In this document: positions 23,274 through 29,619 of the stretch, piece after piece
Layout of the letters: every line of letters starts with the position of its first letter
Numbering within the stretch: the first letter of the stretch is position 1
From: Chloroflexota bacterium
GTDB lineage: Bacteria > Chloroflexota > Anaerolineae > CG2-30-64-16
Direction of reading: 5' to 3'
Length of the DNA stretch: 39,740 nucleotides
Assembly (NCBI GenBank): GCA_029555885.1
Contig: JAKPQT010000010.1
Location: 1-39,740, forward strand
Notes under the pieces: generated by a model
Told to the model about the DNA's origin: nothing
The model's database searches: none
What the model saw: the letters and a program-made list of their open reading frames with translations, nothing else
Position numbers and translations under genes: made by a program

Positions 23274-25145
23274 TCACGGCGCAGCCGCATCCGTTGCCAC
23301 GACCGTCATGAACGCGTGGCCGGGGAGCGCGAGGCCGCCGTCCGGCGGGAGCGGGCGGGTCGCGCTGGTCCAGGGGTCGAAGATGAACGCAGGGCCGGGC
23401 ACGGGCAGCTCCGCCTGGAACTTGACCGGCGGCTGCGTCTCGTTGAAGAGCATGAAGACATGGTATCCGCTCTCGGCCGCGTCATCCAGCTTGACGACGT
23501 GGCGCACGCGCAGCCCCGGCACGTGCGGCGTAATGCGGAGGTCGCGCGGGGTGCAGGCATCCAGCCGCGCGATGAGTTCTGCCTCCGCCATCCCCGCATC
23601 GTAGCGCACGAGCCGGCCCGCGCTCTCCAGACGGGCGAGGGCCGGCTCCGCCCGCGCATCGAACTGCCCCTCCACGATCAGCGCGGCGTAGCACATGCCT
23701 GCCAGGCGGATGCCCGCCGCATCTACGCGTGCATCCTCCCACAGGTGGCGCTCCTCCAGGTAGTTGAAGTCGCGCTGGTGTTCCAGACAGACCTTTGCAG
23801 ACTGCCACGGCAGGCTGTTGGCCTGGCCGAGGATCGCGATGTGGCAGACGTGGCGGCTGTCGGTGTTGAGCCAGCTCAGCCGGCGGCAAGCATCCGCATA
23901 TTCTCTGTAGCGATCCCACCAGGCCGCGTGCGGGCCGACATCCGGCGGCCGCTCGTCGCGCCGCGGCCCGCGCATCGAGTAGTAGAAGGCATGGGGAAAG
24001 AGCCAGTTCACCCCGCGGATGAAGCACCAGTGGGCCAGCCAGGTCATCTCGTCCCAGGTCAGCTCGTGGCCGTATGCGCCGCAGCACTCGTTGGCGTTGC
24101 GCCGCCGGCCCCCGTGCAGCATCGCGGATGCGCTGCACTTGGCCTGCGTTGCCTCCCGGCCTTCGAGCGCGGACGGGTGATCGGGCAGGACCCAGCGCCA
24201 CACGAGGTCCTGGCCGGGCACGTGGAAGAAGCGCAGCGGGCCGATGTCGCAGCCCTGCGCGGGGTGGCCGGTCAGCGCCACGCCGTGCGCCTCGCACCAC
24301 GCGGACAACTGCGCGTAGAACGTCCCCTCCAGCCGCAGGCCGATGGCCCGTTCGTAGTCCGCACGGTAGCGCAGCGCGTCCGGCTCGTCGTCGTACCAGA
24401 GCGCGGGCAGGTGGGGCGTGAAGTCGTAGCCGAGGAGACGGCTGACCTCGGGCAGGATGCCGCGCGTGCCCGGCACGACGGCCTGCGGACCGCGCCCGCG
24501 CTCGCGGAGGCGGCCCAGCGGGGCGGGTTCGTCGGTGAAAATGGCGGGGATCGTTGTCCCGAAGTAGTGGCCGAAGCGCGCGGCGAAGCCGTCGTAGACC
24601 AGGCGGATGAACGCGGCCACCGCATCCGGGTTGAGGATGTCGGCCGCAGGTGGCTCGTCCTCCGCGGGACCGCCGTCGATATAGTGCAGCCCGCGGATGA
24701 AGCTGTCGACCGGCCGATCGATGACCGTGATGCGTCGGCCGTCCGCGCGGGGCACGGTCGCGACAACGTTGGCATCGGGCGGCAGCGCGGCCCCGTCTTC
24801 GACCAGGGCGAGGCCGCGACATTGGAAGGCTGGGTTCGCCGCGACGACCTGGCCGGAGGAGGACCCGGAAGGATACATGCCCTCGTCGTAGAGCACGACC
24901 GACATGCCCCGCCGCCGGGCCTCCTCGATGGCGACCGCGTAGAAATGCAGGAGACGCTCGGACATCCAGCCGAGCTCACGCGGCAGGCCGACGCGCGGGT
25001 GGATCACGAAGCCGTAGACCCCGTGGGCCTCCATGTCCTCGATCTGGCGGACGATCTCGCGCTCGTCCAGATCGTCGTTCCAGAACCAGAACGGCATCAC
25101 GCTGAACTCGCGCGGCGGCTGGCGCCACGATTCCGGTATGCTCAT
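23274..25145 (-). CDS. GH106-like glycoside hydrolase (putative alpha-L-rhamnosidase or related)
   Basis: 623 residues, no signal peptide. The opening VMPFWFWNDDLDEREIVRQI, then HGVYGFVIHPRVGLP and MSVVLYDEGMYPSG, matches the N-terminal TIM-barrel region of GH106 and GH2-like putative glycosidases. Further family-like stretches are IPAIFTDEPAPLG (candidate catalytic acid Asp-Glu), then ECCGAYGHELTWDEMTW and RGVNWLFPHAFYYSMRG. Many GH106 enzymes are much longer and secreted, so this is a shorter relative and the sugar specificity is a guess. The ribosome site GGAGGA is 6 bases before ATG 25145. It is divergent from the PIMT gene with an 88-base gap, and convergent with the GH29 gene. Confidence 0.7.
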   Translation of the reverse strand: MSIPESWRQPPREFSVMPFWFWNDDLDEREIVRQIEDMEAHGVYGFVIHPRVGLPRELGWMSERLLHFYAVAIEEARRRGMSVVLYDEGMYPSGSSSGQVVAANPAFQCRGLALVEDGAALPPDANVVATVPRADGRRITVIDRPVDSFIRGLHYIDGGPAEDEPPAADILNPDAVAAFIRLVYDGFAARFGHYFGTTIPAIFTDEPAPLGRLRERGRGPQAVVPGTRGILPEVSRLLGYDFTPHLPALWYDDEPDALRYRADYERAIGLRLEGTFYAQLSAWCEAHGVALTGHPAQGCDIGPLRFFHVPGQDLVWRWVLPDHPSALEGREATQAKCSASAMLHGGRRRNANECCGAYGHELTWDEMTWLAHWCFIRGVNWLFPHAFYYSMRGPRRDERPPDVGPHAAWWDRYREYADACRRLSWLNTDSRHVCHIAILGQANSLPWQSAKVCLEHQRDFNYLEERHLWEDARVDAAGIRLAGMCYAALIVEGQFDARAEPALARLESAGRLVRYDAGMAEAELIARLDACTPRDLRITPHVPGLRVRHVVKLDDAAESGYHVFMLFNETQPPVKFQAELPVPGPAFIFDPWTSATRPLPPDGGLALPGHAFMTVVATDAAAP

Positions 25146-25185
25146 GCGTATCCTCCGGCAAAGGTGGTGAGTCTATTGTACCATC

Positions 25186-25214
25186 TTGCCAGCCATGGCG
25201 AGCGGTGCTATCCT
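25186..25214 (+). promoter_or_regulatory. Candidate promoter of the PIMT gene
   Basis: TTGCCA (25186-25191) and TATCCT (25209-25214) with a 17-base spacer, 20 bases before the start codon. Confidence 0.5.
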
Positions 25215-25233
25215 GAGTCAGGCAGGAGGTCAT

Positions 25234-26028
25234 ATGTCAAGACGCCTGATCCTGATCGTCGGCGGCCTCTTGATCCTGGCGCTGCTGATCCTGCTCCTGA
25301 TGAAGCTCGTGGGGCTGCGAGGCGGCACGCCCTCTGCTGCGCTGACCCCGGGCCCACCCTCGCCTGCTGCCACCCTGACGCCAAGTGCAGATGAAGTCTT
25401 TGCGGCCGTGCGCGCGGCCATGGTGGATGCGCAGATCGAGGCGCGCGGGGTCAAGGACGCGCCGGTCCTGGCCGCGATGCGCGCCGTGCCGCGGCACGAA
25501 TTCGTGCTGCCGGAGTATCTCTATGCCGCGTACGAAGATCATCCCCTCCCGATCGGCCACGGGCAGACCATCTCGCAGCCCTACATCGTCGCGCTGATGA
25601 CCGAGGCGCTGCGGGTGCAGCCCGGCGACCGCGTGTTGGAGATCGGGACAGGGAGCGGCTATCAGGCCGCAGTGCTCGCGGCGCTCGACGTCGAGGTGTA
25701 CACGGTAGAGATCGTGCCCGCGCTGGCCGAGCAGGCCGCGGAACGGCTGGCGAGGTTGGGTTACGGGAACGTCCAGGTGCGGCAGGCCGACGGGTACTTC
25801 GGGTGGGAGGAGCACGCGCCATTCGATGCCATCATCGTGACCGCGGCGCCTGACCACGTCCCGCAGCCCCTGATCAACCAGCTTGCAGAAGGCGGGCGGC
25901 TGGTCGTGCCAATCGGCCCGCAGGGGGCGGTGCAGACCCTCTGGCTGTTCGAGAAGCGCGAGGGCGAGCTGCAGGCGACGAACCTGGGCGGGGTCAGCTT
26001 CGTACCGCTGACCGGGGAAGGGCATTAG
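25234..26028 (+). CDS. pcm: Membrane-anchored protein-L-isoaspartate O-methyltransferase
   Basis: 264 residues. The enzyme methylates L-isoaspartyl residues with S-adenosylmethionine to start repair of aged proteins. The catalytic domain is complete: GHGQTISQPYIVALMTEAL, the SAM motif VLEIGTGSGYQAAVLA, and FDAIIVTAAPDHVPQPLINQL with GGRLVVPIG. Unusually, the protein begins MSRRLILIVGGLLILALLIL, a positively charged start plus a strong helix (about 4-23), then a Pro/Ser/Ala-rich spacer of about 25 residues. By the positive-inside rule the domain would face outside. ATG 25234 is preceded by AGGAGG. Its 3' end overlaps the convergent gene by 35 bases. Confidence 0.85.
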   Translation: MSRRLILIVGGLLILALLILLLMKLVGLRGGTPSAALTPGPPSPAATLTPSADEVFAAVRAAMVDAQIEARGVKDAPVLAAMRAVPRHEFVLPEYLYAAYEDHPLPIGHGQTISQPYIVALMTEALRVQPGDRVLEIGTGSGYQAAVLAALDVEVYTVEIVPALAEQAAERLARLGYGNVQVRQADGYFGWEEHAPFDAIIVTAAPDHVPQPLINQLAEGGRLVVPIGPQGAVQTLWLFEKREGELQATNLGGVSFVPLTGEGH

Positions 26029-28633
26029 CCTGTCGCGGCAGTGTGACCGCGGCCAGTGCATAGGCCAACCCTCCGATGACCAGGATCGCGGTCAACCCGT
26101 AGCTGAGCGCGAGGATCGCGGCTATCACCGAGGCCAACACGGAAGCGCAGCCGTTGACGGCCCAGGCCCACGGCACTGCGCCAGGAGTAGCGCGCTCCAG
26201 CCAGGCGAGACCGAGCGGGAACGGCAAGCCCATGAGGACGGCCAGGGGCGCCAGGGTGAGCGACAGAGCCAGGATGCGTACGGCCGTGGGCCAGCCGAGG
26301 GCCGCCTCGACCCAGGCGGAGCCGGCCAGCGCGGTGACCAGCGCGGCCGCGGCCAGCAGCAGGAGCAGCGGGCGCGGCCCCAGCCTGCGGACGCGGTCGG
26401 CGCTCGTCAGCAGGCTGCCGATGCTCGACCCGAGCAGGATGACCAGGACGACCGCGGTGAAAGCGTAGGTCGCGTGCCCGAACACCAGCAGCCATCGCTG
26501 GATGAGGGGAATCTCGATGCAGAGGAACGCCAGCCCCAGCAGGCCGAAGTAGCCCAAAATGGTCAGGGTTGGTGTGGTCATCGGCGCCTCGCTCGCGGAT
26601 GCCCGCGGGGCGATGTCCCGCGGTTTCAGGGAGAGCGGCAGGAGAATCAGTGCGGTGCTCAGGACCAGCACGAGGGCCAGGAGCGCGAACAGGATGAGAT
26701 AGCCGCTGCCGCCGAACGGCTGCCACGTGCGGCCCAGGGTCGCGAGCACTTCCGGCGTCTGGGTCCAGCGGAAGAAGTGGAAGAAGAACGGCCGGTCATC
26801 CGTGACCGGCTCGACCGCGAAGGGATATCCGGCGTAGAAGCTGTACGGCCCGGCGGCAGCACCCCCCTCGTAGCTCGTAAGCAGCGCACGGACCGCGTTG
26901 TAATGATCCGGCACGGGCAGCCGGTTGTACCGATTGATTTCATCCGCGCGGATATCCGGTGCCCACACAAGGTCATAGCGCCGAGCGGCGGCAAACTCCC
27001 TTACCTCAGCCAGTTCTTCGGCGGTCCAGCCCACCGGGTTTACCAATACGGTCAGCGTCTGGATCCCGCGGTAAGCGACGAGTGCGTCCGCAGGCTGCGC
27101 GTCGCCGGTGCGTTCGAGCGCGGCTGCCAGCGTCGCAATGAGGCGCAGGTCCTCGCTGGGCGGAATCTGGAGCCAGCGGGTAACGGCGAGCAGACCGCCC
27201 GGCTCCAGCCGGCCGAGCGCGGCGGTGAATGCTTCCACGGTGAGCCCGTAGGTTTCGGCCAGGCTGTATGCGCCGCTGGCGACGGGACGATAGGGGTCGG
27301 TCAGGGGCGCGAAGATGATGCCGAAAGGCGGACCGGGCTGGCTGAGATAGACACGAGGGTTCGCCGTGACCGTGCGGACGCCGGCGTACCCGTAGAGGTC
27401 CGGCGCACGTCCAGCATGGCGGATTGCCTCCGGGACGAGCGCATTGCCGGTCACGACTGTGACTTCACCGGCGGGGCCTGCCAGGGCTTGTAAGATCCCC
27501 AGCCCACCCGCAGGTTCCAGCACCAGGGTCGACGCCGCAGGCCGCAGGTCGAAGGCGATTGCCTCCGGCATGAAATCGGCCGCGGTGAAAGCCTCCGGCG
27601 GCTCCAGCGGCACGGGCAGGAGGCTGTCGCCGTCCAATGCGACGCCGAGCTGGCTCGGTGGCTCGCCCGCGTAGGTGTAGCTGATGCCCGGCAGCAGCCG
27701 CGTGCCCGCGTCTGCGAGCACATCGACGCGCGAAACGGCATCCCACTGACCGAACAGGGGTCGGGAGCCGGGATACTGCCGCGCATAGGAGATCCCTTTG
27801 TACGGTGACAGGGCGAGGCCGAGCACGCCGCGGCCGCTGAGGTTGCGCGCGCCGAGGAACACCAGAGCGGTGACGCCGGCGATGAAGCAGGCGGCGAGAA
27901 GCGCACGCGCCATTCGGGGATCTGCATCCTTCGGCGGGCCGGCCCTTCGACTGCGTCCGCATCGCGGTCGCATAGCGACCGTCAGGATGCGATCTCCGCT
28001 CAGGGTGATTCGTTGCGTTTCAGGCTGTATGTTGGCTACAGGGCCGGGGGCATCTTCTTCACCACGCGCCGCGCGGGACGCGGCCGGCAGCAGGGCCAGG
28101 AGCGCGCTGGCAATCACGGCGCCGGGCACCCCGGCCAGCCACATGGCTGCGGGCGCGAGGAGCACGCCCAGGGCCGAGCCGAGGAGATTTGCGGCATACA
28201 CCCGGTGGCTGCGGCCCTCCGCAGCGGCCAGGGCTGCGCCGATGCCGAGTCCTGCACAGATGAACGGCAGGGTCAACGCCAGGTAGTAACCCGCGAAGTA
28301 GACAACCTGGCGGCGGTCCCAGGCGATGCTGTAGCTGTCGAACGGCAGGAAGTTGACGACGAGATAGGCCAGGCCGGTCGCAGCGGTGAAAGCTGCCCCG
28401 GCCCGGGCAAGCAGTATCGGAGGCGGTATCCGGCTCAGCCGCGGGAGAAGGCTTAAGAGCGTCCCGCTGGCGCCGAATCCCAGCAAGGCCAGGCTGACCA
28501 CCAGGAAGGCGAAGTGGTAGAACTGGGCGACGGCCAGCAGCCGGGTCAGCGTGCTCTCCAGGAGCAGCGCGGCGGCTGCGAGTGCTGCCACGCCCAGGTC
28601 AGTCTGTCTGCGTCCGTCTAATAGCGCCGCCAC
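25994..28633 (-). CDS. Large spermidine-synthase-like polytopic membrane protein
   Basis: 879 residues. The N-terminal part has about seven membrane helices (first ones LGVAALAAAALLLESTLTRLL and FAFLVVSLALLGFGASGTLL). The middle soluble domain (about 330-620) resembles the SAM/decarboxylated-SAM fold of spermidine synthases (LVLEPAGGLGILQALAG), and the C-terminus has further helices. Such fused proteins are often annotated as spermidine synthase but their chemistry is unproven; the polyamine active site is not evident here. A hydrophilic loop of about 50 residues between helices (about 195-245) contains hairpin element copy 2. The start is GTG 28633, overlapping the upstream lipoprotein gene by 16 bases, so translation is probably coupled. 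The 3' end overlaps the PIMT gene. Confidence 0.75.
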   Translation of the reverse strand: MAALLDGRRQTDLGVAALAAAALLLESTLTRLLAVAQFYHFAFLVVSLALLGFGASGTLLSLLPRLSRIPPPILLARAGAAFTAATGLAYLVVNFLPFDSYSIAWDRRQVVYFAGYYLALTLPFICAGLGIGAALAAAEGRSHRVYAANLLGSALGVLLAPAAMWLAGVPGAVIASALLALLPAASRAARGEEDAPGPVANIQPETQRITLSGDRILTVAMRPRCGRSRRAGPPKDADPRMARALLAACFIAGVTALVFLGARNLSGRGVLGLALSPYKGISYARQYPGSRPLFGQWDAVSRVDVLADAGTRLLPGISYTYAGEPPSQLGVALDGDSLLPVPLEPPEAFTAADFMPEAIAFDLRPAASTLVLEPAGGLGILQALAGPAGEVTVVTGNALVPEAIRHAGRAPDLYGYAGVRTVTANPRVYLSQPGPPFGIIFAPLTDPYRPVASGAYSLAETYGLTVEAFTAALGRLEPGGLLAVTRWLQIPPSEDLRLIATLAAALERTGDAQPADALVAYRGIQTLTVLVNPVGWTAEELAEVREFAAARRYDLVWAPDIRADEINRYNRLPVPDHYNAVRALLTSYEGGAAAGPYSFYAGYPFAVEPVTDDRPFFFHFFRWTQTPEVLATLGRTWQPFGGSGYLILFALLALVLVLSTALILLPLSLKPRDIAPRASASEAPMTTPTLTILGYFGLLGLAFLCIEIPLIQRWLLVFGHATYAFTAVVLVILLGSSIGSLLTSADRVRRLGPRPLLLLLAAAALVTALAGSAWVEAALGWPTAVRILALSLTLAPLAVLMGLPFPLGLAWLERATPGAVPWAWAVNGCASVLASVIAAILALSYGLTAILVIGGLAYALAAVTLPRQANALPRSAVRS
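27955..27991. repeat. Hairpin element copy 2, in frame inside the membrane-protein gene
   Basis: The same element as at 2915-2952: GTCCGCATCGCGGTCGC, loop ATA (TAC in copy 1), GCGACCGTCAGGATGCG. Here it is read in the opposite strand sense by the host gene and encodes the loop segment GDRILTVAMRPRCGRS. Confidence 0.8.
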
Positions 28634-29478
28634 GTCCCGTCGCCGTGGAGCGCCAGCAGGACCGGCGCGAAGCCTGGTTCCTGCGCCATGTTGTACAGGT
28701 TGTCGCCGCAGAAGGCGACCGTGGTGCTCTTGACGATCACCCCGCGCTCGAACTCCTGCCGGGTGACGCAGATGCCCTTCTCCTGCTCCGTGGCCCAGCC
28801 GATGTCGCTGTCAGGGCCGCCCAGCTTGCCGAACCAGACGAAGCCGAAGCCGCGTATGGGTTCGATCTGCCCGGCCGGCGGGGTCAGTCCGCGGCCTTCC
28901 GGGAAGCTGTTGTCCCAGCGCCAGGCGTCGCCGCCGGTCTCGTAGCTGCCCTGCATCTTATCGTCGCCCGAGAAGGTGAGCGCGTAGGTCCAGTCCCGGT
29001 CCGACCGCCAGAACTTATAGCCGCGGGCGAACGGCTGCCACGCGGCCCAGATGACCTCGGCAGCCGCGGTCGGGCAGCCCAGCTTCGCCTGATCCCAGGC
29101 GGGCGCGAGCTCATTTCCCACGCTGACTGCACAAGGAGGTGCGGGCGTGGAGGTGCCGGCCGGAGACTGAGTGAGCGTGGCGGCCGGTGGCGGCAGGGGC
29201 AGCTCGGCGGTGGCAGGTGCAGTTGCGGTCGCGGGCGGCATCTCGGTCGCGGCCGCCATTTCTGTGGCGGTAGCAGTTGCTTCCGGTGTGGGTGAAGCAG
29301 CGGCAGCGGCCTCAGCGGTCTGCGTGGCCCAGGTCTGTGCCAGGGCCACAGCGAGCTCCTCTACATCTATAGTGGGCGCCGGTGCGGGCGCAGGCGTGCA
29401 GGCTGCCAGGCCGGCGAGCAGGACCAGTCCGAATATCAGGGCCGCGATGCGGCGAGGTGTGCGTGTGAATAGGCGCAT
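28618..29478 (-). CDS. Lipoprotein with Thr/Ala/Pro-rich linker and a beta-rich domain
   Basis: 286 residues. The N-terminus is a lipoprotein signal: basic start, hydrophobic stretch LIFGLVLLAGLAAC with lipobox L24-A25-A26-C27. A low-complexity spacer (about 28-115, many Ala, Thr, Pro, Glu) separates the anchor from a domain of about 165 residues containing WDQAKLGCPTAAAEVIWAAWQPF, YALTFSGDDKMQGSYETGGDAW and GFGFVWFGKLGG. The domain is recurrent in Chloroflexota envelope lipoproteins as I recall it, but I cannot name a function. Its stop overlaps the start of the spermidine-synthase-like gene, so the two are probably expressed together at the membrane. Confidence 0.8.
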   Translation of the reverse strand: MRLFTRTPRRIAALIFGLVLLAGLAACTPAPAPAPTIDVEELAVALAQTWATQTAEAAAAASPTPEATATATEMAAATEMPPATATAPATAELPLPPPAATLTQSPAGTSTPAPPCAVSVGNELAPAWDQAKLGCPTAAAEVIWAAWQPFARGYKFWRSDRDWTYALTFSGDDKMQGSYETGGDAWRWDNSFPEGRGLTPPAGQIEPIRGFGFVWFGKLGGPDSDIGWATEQEKGICVTRQEFERGVIVKSTTVAFCGDNLYNMAQEPGFAPVLLALHGDGTWRRY

Positions 29479-29572
29479 GATGCACCCCCTTTCGTTTGGG
29501 TTCGCATTGCCTCCTGCCAGGGCACTATAGCATCGACGGGCGGTTGCGTCAAAGCATTGGGGATGTCAGGAC

Positions 29573-29605
29573 CCGTAGAGACATCCCGACAGGATGTCTC
29601 TACGG
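29573..29605. repeat. 14-bp inverted repeat with adjacent T-run
   Basis: CCGTAGAGACATCC (29573-29586), loop CGACA, and the exact complement (29592-29605), followed by CCTTTTTT on the plus strand. Both flanking genes are on the minus strand, so the T-run points the wrong way for terminating them; it is more likely a dispersed palindromic repeat. Confidence 0.75.
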
Positions 29606-29619
29606 CCTTTTTTCCGCGG

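Noticed and set aside
23268..25394. A 708-codon plus-strand frame over the GH106-like gene
   Set aside because: Shadow frame with no recognisable domain; the minus-strand gene has a good ribosome site and family motifs.
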